From positions 1-32,522 of the forward strand of contig CAMOMX010000012.1 of NCBI GenBank assembly GCA_946620035.1: a DNA stretch of 32,522 nt, in the 5' to 3' direction. How positions within the stretch are numbered: the stretch's first letter is position 1; every line of letters starts with the position of its first letter. The notes beneath the pieces were generated by a model, which saw nothing but the letters and a program-made list of their open reading frames with translations, made no database searches and was not told the origin of the DNA. The DNA comes from CAG-791 sp003447895. GTDB taxonomy: Bacteria; Bacillota; Clostridia; Lachnospirales; Lachnospiraceae. Both the position numbers and the translations under genes were made by a program. Positions 1 to 10,400 of this stretch are shown here, one piece after another.

Positions 1-23
1 TTATTACCGAATTTTCTGCAAAC

Positions 24-56
24 GCACGAAATAATCTGTAATTGACGGAGTATAAT
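24..56 (+). promoter_or_regulatory. Promoter of the surface-protein operon
   Basis: A perfect TATAAT lies at 51-56, 77 bases before the first start codon. There is no TTGACA at the usual distance. Instead an 11-mer GCACGAAATAA sits at 24-34. The same 11-mer occurs at 17011-17021, again exactly 27 bases before a -10-like hexamer, so it may be part of the promoter or an operator. The call as a promoter is inferred from the -10 box and its position. Confidence 0.5.
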
Positions 57-132
57 AGTTGTGCCAGTTTCATGAATGATGGGGATAGGACGGAAATATG
101 GCCGTCCCACATAATGTCGAGGAGGTTTATCG

Positions 133-3100
133 ATGAGAAAAAAGCAGATCTTTGCGCTGGTTTTATCGGCAGTACTTGCTGCGGGGTCCGTGGTACCGGG
201 GGCTGTATTGCCGGCTGTGGCGGCAGAGCGTGAATCAGCCGCCGCCGGGACAGAGTCAGACATTAAGTCGGAATCCGCCGAAGAGGAAGAAAGCGTGTCC
301 GAGCCGGCGGAGCAGGAAGAAAGCGTGTCCGAACCGGCGGAGCAGGAAGAAAGCGCATCCGAGCCGGCGGAGCAGGAAGAAAGCGCATCTGAATCTGCTG
401 AGCAGGGGGAAAGCGCATTCGAGCCGGCGGAGCAGGAAGAAAGCGTGTCCGAGCCGGCGGAGCAGGAGGAAAGCGTGTCCGAACCGGCGGAACAGGAGGA
501 AAGCATGACCGGACCGGCAGCCCGGGAAGACGGCACGCAGGGATCCACGAGCCCGGAAGACAGCGCGCAGGGATCGGCGGAACAGGAAGACAGTACAGCT
601 GCCTCTTCGGAACAGACAGGCGGGACGGCAGAAGCTGCGGAGGAAGAAAAAGGAACGACGGCCGCGCGGGCGGAGGAGAAGGATAATCATTTCAAGGCGT
701 ATCTGAAGGGATTTGAGGACCGCAGCTATGCGATCGACATTACGCTCAGTCCCGGAGAAGAGCGTCAGATGCAGATCATGGTAGACGCCGACGATTATTC
801 GGGGGTCAGCTATATTTGGAAGAAAAATCATGAAATAGTGAGGCAGATCACGGAGGAGGAGATTAGTCAGCAGAACGGCATAGTATCCACGGACAGTCTG
901 TGGGTCACCGGTGACGGGCATTCTTCGTATGAGGTGGAAGTGTCGGATGGATTCGGCAATTCTCAAACGATCCGGTTTGAGATCTCGGTCGATAATCGTT
1001 TCAGCGCGTATCCGGAGGGGGTCAGGATCAGAGAGAGCGGTCTGCCCGATACGCAGACGACGCTCTTTGGCTTCCCCGGGGAAGAGGCGGTACTGCACGT
1101 CTGCACCAGGGCAGAGGACACGGAAGGAATCACGTATGAGTGGTATGATGACAATTACAATGTGATGGAGGAAAATACGGACAGCTTAACGGTCAGCTTT
1201 GACAGCAGTTTCAGCCGATACAGCTGCTATGTCAGAGACCGCTACGGAAACAGCAGCGAGGTTTACTTCAATGTAAGGCTTGCGGAGACTTTTACAGCGT
1301 ATCCGGAAGGCGCGGCGATGGACAGCGAAGGAGAGATGGCGAAAGAGGTTTCGCTCTCTGTAAACGCCGGCGAGAAGATTACACTTCGTGTGATTGCGGA
1401 ACCCGAGGAGGGGATCAACCTTACCTATTCATGGGAGAATGTCCCTGATGATGAGGACGCCCCTGCAGGAAGCTATGTAACGGTCATCCCCGAACAATCT
1501 CAGGAATACTGGTGTTATGTCGAGGACCAGTACGGCGACTATGAGGAGATCACATTTGATGTCAGGGTCAATCACTTTGACGTGCGGCCGCAGACCGGGG
1601 AGTTCAGCGGAGAGGCCGGGGAGTATATTTCGGCGATCGTGTATGCCAAAGAAGGCGAGAAATTGAACCTGAGCGTTCTCGCAAGCGGAGATGATCCGAG
1701 CGGTTTCTGGTATAAGTGGGAGAAGGACGGCCTGGAGTACGGCATGTACGAGCTGCTAAGTGAGGAGGGACCCTCCCTTGAGGTCACGGCGGATTACGAT
1801 TATTACTACAGCTGCACCGCGTATGACGGATTGTGCAATCAGAAAACCGTAACCTTTTATATAAAGCCGGAAGAATTTGACGCGTATCCGGAGAATCCGG
1901 CCCTCTACGGAGACGGCCGCAAAAAGGACAGCAAGACGATCCCGGCGGTCAAGGGAGAGACGCTCACGCTGAAGGTGATCACTGAGGCGGCGGACATGTC
2001 CGGATTCCACTATCAGTGGTACAAGTCAGGGAATGCGCTTGAGGGAGAAACCGAAAGCACTCTCACCATAATGGCAGACGAGAGCACATACTATCGCTGC
2101 CGGGTGTCCAAAGACGGAATTGAGGAGACCCAATATATAGACTTTTCCATTTCGGTTGAGGGAAGTTCCGGCCCGGTGATCACCATGAATACTGCGGAAT
2201 ACAAGGACGGCGGCGACACCGCTAATGCCGTTTACCGCGCCGCATACGGAGAAGAGTGCACGATGCGCGTGACCGTAAAGGATACGGGCGCCTCCGATCA
2301 GAAGTACACAGTCAGCTGGCTGGATGAGAACAAGAAGGTCCTTGCAGAAGGGACGGATGACTTTGCATACATTGTGAATGAAAGCGCGGTCTTTTACTGC
2401 AAAGTCACCAACTCACTGGGAAAGGGCATCCTGCAGCCGATCCTGGTCAAAACAGACAGCGGGCTCACAGCGCTTCCGGCCGGAAGAACACAGGATAACT
2501 ACGACAGTGACAACAACCTGGTCCAGATCGCGGCAGAGCCCTCTGAACCTGTCACACTGAAGGTGGAAGCATCTGCCGCGGAAGGGGAAGCGCTCCGCTA
2601 TACATGGCAGGGACGCGCGATGGACTTCAAGGGGGATCAGGAATCAGGGTGGCAGTATTTTGACACAGAGGGGGACACCCTGACGGTGGCACCGGAAGCG
2701 GATACAAGGTATGAGTGTATCGTTTCCGACCGATTTGGAGCCGCTGTGCCTGTCCGCTTTGACGTCCTTGTGAGCGACAAGAAGGACCTCAGCCGTGCCA
2801 TCATCAAATTGGCGGAGACGAAGCCGCTCTACACAGGAAAGCCCGTGGAGCCGGAAGTCCTTGTGGTTTACAGGGGACAGAAGCTGGTGAAAGGGGAAGA
2901 CTTCACGGTCACATATTTCGGAAATGAGATTCCGAACTATCCTTCCAATGCGCTGGTAAGAGGCGCAGGGGCGTTTACAGGAAAGAAGGTGCTTAACTTT
3001 ACGATCGTGCCGCTGGAACAGAACCTGACGGTCACAGCGCCTGCGCTGACGCCCGGCGTGAGCGGAAAAGTCACGGTAAAGAACGCCAAGGGCTATCTCT

Positions 3101-3795
3101 ACTATGACGTCGTATCCGGAAGAGATGTTGTCACCGTGGACAGCAAGGGAACGCTCAAGGCACTGAAAATCGGAACGGCCAAGGTGCTGGTCGGATCATC
3201 GGAGGCGCTTGGATATAAGAAGGCGGAAAAGACAATTACAGTGAAGGTCCTTCCCGCCGCGCCGGTTTCTCTCAAGGCGGCCAACATGGTCACCTGTGTG
3301 AAGCTCACCTGGAAGAAGGTGCCGGGCGCCACAGGCTATATCCTTAAGCGCGCCGGAAAGACCATCAAGACCATCAGCGGAGGCTCGACGGTAAGCTTCC
3401 TGGACTACACGGCCAATAAGAACGGAACAACTTACAACTACTCGATCTACGCCAAGGCGGCGACCGGAACGAGCAGGCAGTACACGAGAACCGGCATTAT
3501 CCGCCTGACAAGGCCGGTGTTCACGTCGGTGACAAACGGGACCTCGAAGGCGGTCACGCTCAAGTGGAAGAAGAACGCCGCAGTGACGGGCTATATCATC
3601 GAATACAGCACAAAGAGCGACTTTGCGGGTGCCCAAAAAGTGACGATCGCAAAGCCCTCTGCCGTCACCACGACGATCAGAAAACTTGCCAAAAACAAGA
3701 CCTGCTACGTGAGGATCCGCGTCTACAAAAAGGTCGGCACGACGAGATATTACTCTCTGTGGAGCCCGGCGCGGAAGATCACGATCAGGAAGTAA
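133..3795 (+). CDS. Secreted multi-domain Ig-like / fibronectin type III surface protein (paralog 1)
   Basis: This 1220-residue protein is exported and probably displayed at the cell surface; its binding partner is unknown. Residues 1-31 form a signal peptide (basic start, hydrophobic core, AVAA end). Residues 53-132 are an acidic ten-residue tandem repeat (SVSEPAEQEE type), and low-complexity Glu/Ala/Ser sequence continues to about 180. From residue 184 come about seven Ig-like modules of 95-100 residues, several opening with an N-x-F-x-AYPEG pattern and ending in a Y-x-C-x-V strand. Then follow a YTGKPVEPEV-type module near 885, a bacterial Ig-2-like module near 960-1035 and two FN3 domains to the end. 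There is no LPxTG motif or C-terminal membrane span, so attachment is unclear. The start is set by an AGGAGG just upstream. It is followed after 39 bases by a paralog, so the two are probably cotranscribed. Confidence 0.85.
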   Translation: MRKKQIFALVLSAVLAAGSVVPGAVLPAVAAERESAAAGTESDIKSESAEEEESVSEPAEQEESVSEPAEQEESASEPAEQEESASESAEQGESAFEPAEQEESVSEPAEQEESVSEPAEQEESMTGPAAREDGTQGSTSPEDSAQGSAEQEDSTAASSEQTGGTAEAAEEEKGTTAARAEEKDNHFKAYLKGFEDRSYAIDITLSPGEERQMQIMVDADDYSGVSYIWKKNHEIVRQITEEEISQQNGIVSTDSLWVTGDGHSSYEVEVSDGFGNSQTIRFEISVDNRFSAYPEGVRIRESGLPDTQTTLFGFPGEEAVLHVCTRAEDTEGITYEWYDDNYNVMEENTDSLTVSFDSSFSRYSCYVRDRYGNSSEVYFNVRLAETFTAYPEGAAMDSEGEMAKEVSLSVNAGEKITLRVIAEPEEGINLTYSWENVPDDEDAPAGSYVTVIPEQSQEYWCYVEDQYGDYEEITFDVRVNHFDVRPQTGEFSGEAGEYISAIVYAKEGEKLNLSVLASGDDPSGFWYKWEKDGLEYGMYELLSEEGPSLEVTADYDYYYSCTAYDGLCNQKTVTFYIKPEEFDAYPENPALYGDGRKKDSKTIPAVKGETLTLKVITEAADMSGFHYQWYKSGNALEGETESTLTIMADESTYYRCRVSKDGIEETQYIDFSISVEGSSGPVITMNTAEYKDGGDTANAVYRAAYGEECTMRVTVKDTGASDQKYTVSWLDENKKVLAEGTDDFAYIVNESAVFYCKVTNSLGKGILQPILVKTDSGLTALPAGRTQDNYDSDNNLVQIAAEPSEPVTLKVEASAAEGEALRYTWQGRAMDFKGDQESGWQYFDTEGDTLTVAPEADTRYECIVSDRFGAAVPVRFDVLVSDKKDLSRAIIKLAETKPLYTGKPVEPEVLVVYRGQKLVKGEDFTVTYFGNEIPNYPSNALVRGAGAFTGKKVLNFTIVPLEQNLTVTAPALTPGVSGKVTVKNAKGYLYYDVVSGRDVVTVDSKGTLKALKIGTAKVLVGSSEALGYKKAEKTITVKVLPAAPVSLKAANMVTCVKLTWKKVPGATGYILKRAGKTIKTISGGSTVSFLDYTANKNGTTYNYSIYAKAATGTSRQYTRTGIIRLTRPVFTSVTNGTSKAVTLKWKKNAAVTGYIIEYSTKSDFAGAQKVTIAKPSAVTTTIRKLAKNKTCYVRIRVYKKVGTTRYYSLWSPARKITIRK
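289..528 (+). repeat. 30-bp in-frame tandem repeat, 8 units
   Basis: Seven well-conserved and one degenerate unit of 30 bp, starting at 289, 319, 349 and so on, encode the ten-residue acidic repeat of the first surface protein (GAA AGC GTG TCC GAG CCG and onward). Units differ mainly by GTG/GCA and GAG/GAA codon changes. The 30-bp period preserves frame, so copy-number change by slippage would alter only linker length. Confidence 0.9.
3286..3780 (+). repeat. Homogenised 495-bp duplicate, copy 1
   Basis: This tract encodes the two C-terminal FN3 domains of the first surface protein. By eye it is identical to 6913-7407 except for one synonymous difference (G at 3324, C at 6951). Flanking sequence on both sides diverges at once, and the upstream parts of the genes are much less similar. 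Confidence 0.9.
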
Positions 3796-3834
3796 ACGGA
3801 ACATAGGGAAAGGAGAAAAAGCGGAGGATAATCG

Positions 3835-6800
3835 ATGAAGGCAAAGAAGGTTATGGCATTTGTATTATCCGTTATACTTGCTGCGGGGACAATGATGCCG
3901 GGCGCAGAAATGGCGGCATATGCGGCAGAAGAGGCGGTGCCCTCGGACTCCGAAACCGCCGAAGAGGAAACGGGCGGTGTAAAGCCTGAGGAAGCCGGCG
4001 CGGCAGCCACCGAAGAGTCGGATCCTGCCGCATCGGACCCGGAACCGGCAGTCACCGAAGACGGCGAGACAGAAGAGGCCGGAACGGGAATGTCCGAAGA
4101 AGAGCAGGCGCCGGAAGAAGGATCGGTGGAAGCGCCGGCCGAAACGTCTGAGGAAGCATCTGAAGAGACGGCCCCGGCAGCGGAAGAGGCCGGAGCGGAG
4201 AGGACTGAGCCCTCGGAAGAGGCGGCGCCGGAGAGCGCGGCCTCGGAGACCGGGACAGCGGCAGCGGAAGCGGCCGGGAACGACAATCATTTCAGAGCGT
4301 TTCTGACAGGGTACGAGGACTCGATCGGAATCTGCTTCCATCTGAGCCCCGGAGAGGAGAAGGAAGTCCAGGTCGAGGTGCAGGCCGACGATTATTCGGG
4401 CGTCACCTATACGTGGCTTAAAAACGGGAGCGGGGAAGTGCTCCGAAAGGTCACTGCGGAGGAGATCAACGAGCAGAACGGAGTGGCCTCCAAAGACAGT
4501 TTTTGGATTTCGGGCGATACACAGGGAATTTACCGGGTCAAAGTGGAAGACGGCTACGGGAATTCGTTCGAGACATGGTTCGAGGTACTGGTCGACAACC
4601 ATTTCTACGCCTATCCGGAAGGCGCAAAGAAAGCGGAGGGAGGAAAGCACCCTGACACCACTACGACGCTCTACGCAGATCCCGGGCAGGAAATCGCGCT
4701 TCATGTCTGTGTGGAAGCCGCGGACCGGGAAGGGATCACTTACGAGTGGTACGACGAATACTACAGCGATCTGGAGGAGAGCTCGGATACGTTTACGTTC
4801 AGCTTCAGCGGAGAAAGGAGCTGGTACTGCTGTTACGTAAATGACCGCTATGGGAATACCGGCTATGCGGAGTTTTTGATCGAGCCGGCTGAGACATTTA
4901 CCGCCTATCCGGAAGGCGCGTCCATGAATGATTTGGGAGAGATGGAGGACCGCGTGGAACTTTCCGCCAGCCGGAATGAGGAGGTCACACTCAAGGCCGT
5001 CGCACAGCCCTATGAAGGGACAGAGCTCACCTATTCCTGGAGCAGTACAGGAGACGACGAAGAGAGCGGGGATCTGTCAAAATACAGCACAAATACCGTC
5101 ACGATCCATCCGGAATCCTCACAGACCTGTTACTGCAGGATTTCCGATCAGAACGGAAACAGCAAAGTGCTCACGTTTGACGTAAAAGTGAATCATTTCA
5201 CCGCATGGCCTGAGAATGAGCTGGTGAATTCGGGCAACGGAGAAAGAACGGGAATTGTGCATATAAAGACCCGGGAGGGAGAAAAAGTGACGCTGACCGT
5301 ACTGGTCGACGGAGACGATACGGACGGCGTAAGCTACTTGTGGGAAAGAGAGAACTGTGAAGACTGGACCAGTGAGGAGATCGAAGAATCCGGCCCTTCC
5401 ATCGAGGTCGCAGCGGACTATCGGTACGAGTATCGCTGCTGTGTGACGGACGGGTACGGCAACAGCGAAGACATCACGTTTATGATCATGCCGGAAGATC
5501 TGATCGCGTACCCGGAGAATCCGGTCCTTTACAGTGACGGCCGAAAAGCCGACTCCAAAGAAGTACCTGCTTTCAAAGGGGAAACGCTTACACTCAGAGT
5601 CGTCACAGAACCCGGGGATGCGACCGGCGTCAGCTACCGGTGGTATGAGGACGGCGAAGAGATCGCAGGGAGTGAAGCAAACGGGAGCACGCTCACAGTC
5701 ACGGCGGACCAAAGCGCAAATTACAGCTGCAGGGTGAGTCAGGACGACGCCGGTTCACAGTATGTGACTTTCCGGGTAACCGTGGAGGGAGATGAGGATC
5801 CGGTCATACGCCTTGAGGCCTCCGGAAACATAGAAAGCGTGTCGGACGGCGTCTATCACACCGCCGAAGGCGAGGAATGCACGATCCGGCTGACAGTAGA
5901 AGACACCGGAACGAGCGACTCCAGGTACACGGCCGTCTGGATGGATGAGGACAGGAAAGTTGTGTCCGTGGGATCAGATGAATTCAGCTTCACGGTCACC
6001 GGTGACACAGAGTATTTCTGCAAGGTCACGAATTCCGCCGGCAGAACGGCAACAAGCGGGCTTACGTTCCGGACGGGCGTCGGACTGACGGCCCTGCCGG
6101 CAGGACGAACGGAGAACTCTTACTACAGCGACGACAATCTCCTCCAGATCATTTCGGAGCCCGGCCGGCCGGTCACACTGGAAGTGGAGGCGACAGCAGA
6201 GGAAGACGCGCAGCTTCATTATACGTGGCAGTGCCGGTCCATGGACTTCAAGGGAGATCAGGAATCGGGCTGGCGGTATTTTGACATCGATGAGCCGAAG
6301 CTGGCCGTGACGCCGGGTGAGGACACGCGCTACGAGTGCATTGTATCCGATCAGAAAGGAAATTACGCGGCGGTACGGTTCGATGTGCTGGTGAGCGGCA
6401 AAAAGGATCTCAGTCGCGCTGTGATCAAACTTCTTGAGACCGAGCTCTCCTACAACGGAAAGGCGCTGGAGCCAGGCGTTTGTGTCATCTACAAGGGAGA
6501 GAAACTGACGGAGGGAAGAGATTACACCGTCACTTACAGGGACAATGTATATCCCTTCCATTTCGCCACGGCTCTGGTCATGGGAGCCGGCGAGTTCACG
6601 GGCAGAAAGCTCCTTCGCTTCCATATTGAGCAGATTCCGCAGAACCTGACAGTCACGGCGCCTGCCCTGACGCCCGGCGCGAGCGGAGCGCTCACGGTGA
6701 AGAATGCCAAGGGGCATCTCTACTATGACGTCGTATCCGGAAGAGATGTCGTCACCGTGGACAGTAAGGGAAATCTCAAGGCACTGAAAGTCGGAACGGC

Positions 6801-7422
6801 CAGGGTCCTTGTCGGATCTTCGGCTTCCCCGGGAGAAGGGTACAAAAAAGCGGAAAAGACGATCACTGTGAAGGTCCTTCCCGCCGCGCCTGCTACTCTC
6901 AGAGCAGCCAATATGGTCACCTGTGTGAAGCTCACCTGGAAGAAGGTGCCCGGCGCCACAGGCTATATCCTTAAGCGCGCCGGAAAGACCATCAAGACCA
7001 TCAGCGGAGGCTCGACGGTAAGCTTCCTGGACTACACGGCCAATAAGAACGGAACAACTTACAACTACTCGATCTACGCCAAGGCGGCGACCGGAACGAG
7101 CAGGCAGTACACGAGAACCGGCATTATCCGCCTGACAAGGCCGGTGTTCACGTCGGTGACAAACGGGACCTCGAAGGCGGTCACGCTCAAGTGGAAGAAG
7201 AACGCCGCAGTGACGGGCTATATCATCGAATACAGCACAAAGAGCGACTTTGCGGGTGCCCAAAAAGTGACGATCGCAAAGCCCTCTGCCGTCACCACGA
7301 CGATCAGAAAACTTGCCAAAAACAAGACCTGCTACGTGAGGATCCGCGTCTACAAAAAGGTCGGCACGACGAGATATTACTCTCTGTGGAGCCCGGCGCG
7401 GAAGATCCGGATCACGAAGTAA
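3835..7422 (+). CDS. Secreted multi-domain Ig-like / fibronectin type III surface protein (paralog 2)
   Basis: This 1195-residue paralog of the preceding gene has the same layout. It has a signal peptide (residues 1 to about 31, ending AYAA) and an acidic Glu/Ala/Pro/Ser linker to about 148 that lacks the regular ten-residue repeat. From residue 150 come about seven Ig-like modules with the AYPEG-type openings, then a YNGKALEPGV-type module, an Ig-2-like module and two FN3 domains. Modules in the N-terminal three-quarters have clearly diverged, while the last ~165 residues are the same as in paralog 1. The start follows a GGAGGATA ribosome binding site, and no separate promoter is seen in the 39-base gap. 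The 3' end overlaps the converging protease gene by 46 bp. Function unknown; adhesion or matrix binding is a guess from architecture. Confidence 0.85.
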   Translation: MKAKKVMAFVLSVILAAGTMMPGAEMAAYAAEEAVPSDSETAEEETGGVKPEEAGAAATEESDPAASDPEPAVTEDGETEEAGTGMSEEEQAPEEGSVEAPAETSEEASEETAPAAEEAGAERTEPSEEAAPESAASETGTAAAEAAGNDNHFRAFLTGYEDSIGICFHLSPGEEKEVQVEVQADDYSGVTYTWLKNGSGEVLRKVTAEEINEQNGVASKDSFWISGDTQGIYRVKVEDGYGNSFETWFEVLVDNHFYAYPEGAKKAEGGKHPDTTTTLYADPGQEIALHVCVEAADREGITYEWYDEYYSDLEESSDTFTFSFSGERSWYCCYVNDRYGNTGYAEFLIEPAETFTAYPEGASMNDLGEMEDRVELSASRNEEVTLKAVAQPYEGTELTYSWSSTGDDEESGDLSKYSTNTVTIHPESSQTCYCRISDQNGNSKVLTFDVKVNHFTAWPENELVNSGNGERTGIVHIKTREGEKVTLTVLVDGDDTDGVSYLWERENCEDWTSEEIEESGPSIEVAADYRYEYRCCVTDGYGNSEDITFMIMPEDLIAYPENPVLYSDGRKADSKEVPAFKGETLTLRVVTEPGDATGVSYRWYEDGEEIAGSEANGSTLTVTADQSANYSCRVSQDDAGSQYVTFRVTVEGDEDPVIRLEASGNIESVSDGVYHTAEGEECTIRLTVEDTGTSDSRYTAVWMDEDRKVVSVGSDEFSFTVTGDTEYFCKVTNSAGRTATSGLTFRTGVGLTALPAGRTENSYYSDDNLLQIISEPGRPVTLEVEATAEEDAQLHYTWQCRSMDFKGDQESGWRYFDIDEPKLAVTPGEDTRYECIVSDQKGNYAAVRFDVLVSGKKDLSRAVIKLLETELSYNGKALEPGVCVIYKGEKLTEGRDYTVTYRDNVYPFHFATALVMGAGEFTGRKLLRFHIEQIPQNLTVTAPALTPGASGALTVKNAKGHLYYDVVSGRDVVTVDSKGNLKALKVGTARVLVGSSASPGEGYKKAEKTITVKVLPAAPATLRAANMVTCVKLTWKKVPGATGYILKRAGKTIKTISGGSTVSFLDYTANKNGTTYNYSIYAKAATGTSRQYTRTGIIRLTRPVFTSVTNGTSKAVTLKWKKNAAVTGYIIEYSTKSDFAGAQKVTIAKPSAVTTTIRKLAKNKTCYVRIRVYKKVGTTRYYSLWSPARKIRITK
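6913..7407 (+). repeat. Homogenised 495-bp duplicate, copy 2
   Basis: Second copy of the near-identical tract described at 3286-3780, covering the C-terminal FN3 domains of paralog 2. Identity begins at the ATGGTCACCTG segment and stops at GAAGATC, just before the two genes' different last codons. Confidence 0.9.
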
Positions 7423-10400
7423 AGGAGAACAGGAAGCAGAAGGAGAAGGAACAGTATGCGGGAAGAGGAACCGGAAGTTTCTTCCTGCGCCTGTTCAGAC
7501 GCGTTTCCATCAAAAGACACGTTTCCATCTGCAGAAGTGTTCCCGTCATCAGGAGCCTTCCCCTCTTCAGGGGAGGGCTCTTTTTGCGCGGATGCGTTCT
7601 GAACATCCTCACGCACGGAGGCCCCGTTATCGGCGGCTTTCTTTTCTGCCTTTTCTGCCTTTTCTGCCTCTTGCGCCTCTTGCGTGCTCCGTCTCTGCGA
7701 GCCTGCAGCGTCCCTGTCAGAAGCGTCGGCCACTGTCCTTTGAGGCCCGGCGTTTCCGCTCCTTTCCGCGGAACTGCCGCTTCCGGAGTCACTGCTGTCA
7801 TCAGTTTCCTTGGTACGGCCGGGGTCCTTGCCGTTGCCGGAGCCCTTGCTGCCATCGGTCTCCTTGGCGCTGCCGGAGTTCTTGCCGCCGCCGGTCCCTT
7901 TGCCGGAGTCCCCGCCTGATGCTTTGCCGTCCTCTGCGGAGGGCTCAATCACGAACGTGGCGCTTTTGGTCCCTGTGTACACACCGATTCCCGTGGCGGT
8001 GATCGTATAGCGGCCGGTCTCCACGCAGTTCTCCGGATAGGAGAGCCTGTAATCCGACCCGTTTTGGAGGGTGTAGATGCCGCTCTTTACCGTCACGATG
8101 GGAAAATGGGCGCTTCCGTCGTAGGTAAACGCGTCGGGGCTCAGCTCTATGGAGGACAGAGATTTGATGTCTGTGCCGTCCAGTTTATCGGTGATGACCA
8201 GGAAAGGAAGGCTGACGGAGACGCTGCCGGAGTCCGCCTCCCCGGATGTCAGATCGATCCGGACAGAGCCCTGTCCCGCCGATTCAGTATTTTGATACGC
8301 GACACGGAAGCCGGTCTCCGGAGAGAGGTCAGCGCCTTCCGAGTCCCGGACGATGACCGGGGGCTTGTAGGGGCGCCCGTTGTACTGTCCGTAGAGGTAG
8401 CTCATAAGAACGGTCACGGATTCCGCCTCCGGGAATGTGCAGACAAATTCCTCCAATCCGGAGTCACCGAGAAACAGGCCGTATCCGTAGCTTTCCGGGG
8501 AGCCCGTCACGGAGGCGGGAAGCTCCAGGGACTTTAAGGAAGGCATCTGGCACAGAGAGTTTTTGCCAAGATACGTCACGCCTTCCCCGACGACGACTCT
8601 CTCAATTTCACTTCTTCCGGGAGCCCAGGGGGCGTCTTGTGCCGTGCGGTAATCGGGCAGGGCGCCGCTCCCCGAGATCGTGAGCGTCACATGGCCGGAC
8701 TCACCGTAGGCGCGCCAGGAGAGTCCGCCGGTCTCTCCGCCGGTGTCGACGATCAGGCGGGAGCCGAGATAATCCTGCCCCGCGCTTCCGGAGATGGCAT
8801 GGAAGCTCTCGGTAAACCCGTTGTAATGGATCTGGGATCTGCTGAACGTGTCGTCAAAGCATTCTTTCCCGATCCGCGCCAGAGAGGCCGGGAGATATAA
8901 GCGCTGAAGGCTGCTGTTGGAACTCTGCAGGGCGCCCTCCCCGAGGGAGGTGACTCCTTCCGGAAGGTGCAGCTCCGACACCTCCATCCCGGCCAGCGCA
9001 TAGGCGCCGATCTGTGTGAGAGAAGCCGGAATCTCCAGTACATCGAAGCGCACGCGGTAAAAGGCATGCGGGCCTATATAAGTGAGCGACGGAGGAAGCT
9101 CCGCGGCTTCCAAAGAAGCGCACCGGTAAAACGCCTTGGCCCCGATCGAGGTGATCGTGTCAGGAAGCGCGGCGGACTTTAAGGAGTAGCAGGATTCGAA
9201 GGCGGAGTCGGGAATCCGGTCAATCGTCCCGGGAACCTGCACGGAGGCCAGCGTGCAGGCCTTGAAGGCGCAGGGCGCGATCTCCGTCACCGTTTCGGGA
9301 ATCCGGAAAGAGCCTGTCAGCGAATAGGGATAGCGGATCAGGCGGCTCTCATCCCCGCTCAGAAGCGCTCCGTCGCGGACCGAGTAATCCCGGCAGTCCT
9401 CTTCGGTCTCAAATCCGCCGAAGGAATTGCGGGCAAAAAATCGCTCATCGACGGTCAGGCCGGAGGGAATCACAAGTTTCTGAAGCCGCGCGGACTCAAA
9501 GGCATCCGCGGCGATGACGGCCCCTTCCGCCAGGGGGAATGTGTCGTAGCAGGTGAAGGTCCGGAATGCGCCGGAGCCGATCCTGTCAATATGACCGGTA
9601 CCCTCGATTTCGGTCACCGTGACGCCGGGAAACGCGTTTTCGCCGATGCCGGTGACATCCTCTCCGAGATGGAGCTGCCGGATCTTAAAGCGGTCACTGA
9701 ACCAGGGGGCACTGTTGGCAGTAAAGTCATACATGTCCCCCTCACCGAGGATCACAAGGCGCTTTTGCTCCTCGTCGAAGTACCAGTACAGGTCGTCTCC
9801 GCATTTCTCCGGGCTGACCACGCTCACTTCATAGGACTCACTGCCCGGATAACTGCTGTCCTCGGAGCGGATGATGATCCTGGTCGTGCCTTCGCTTACA
9901 GCGGTGACCCTGCCGCTCTCCGTGACTGTGGCAATTTCCGGATTCTCGCTGGTCCAGATCATTTTCGGGAAGGAGGCGCTGATCGGGACAGGCGCCGCGT
10001 GAAGGTACAGGCTTTTGCCGGGGGAGAGCATGAGGTCATAGGGGTCATAGGTGCGGCAGGAGATACCGGTGACTGCCACATAGGCTCTCGCCGTCACTTC
10101 TTCGGAGCGGTCGCTTACGGAGTAGTGTCCCGGCTCAAAGGCCTCTATATAGTAGGTATAGGACTGATTGAACGAAACATTGCTGTCGGTAAAGACGCCG
10201 CTGTCCGACGAGCCGGCTTTTTGGAACCCGTCCTCACCGTCCGCTTTCCGGAAGATGTCATAGGAGATGCCGTCCTGATCCTCCCACTTGAGGGTAATGG
10301 AGTCCTCCCGGGGAACGACAGTCCGGATGACGGGGCAGTCCGGGCGGTCACAGGGAACGACGCCATCCGCAAAGACAGGAAGACCGTACCCGTACAGGCT

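Noticed and set aside
5974..7263. 429-codon open frame antisense to the second surface protein
   Set aside because: It lies fully inside a well-supported secreted-protein gene, is rich in Arg/His/Asp with no recognisable motif, and a matching frame appears antisense to the homologous region of paralog 1 as expected of a shadow.
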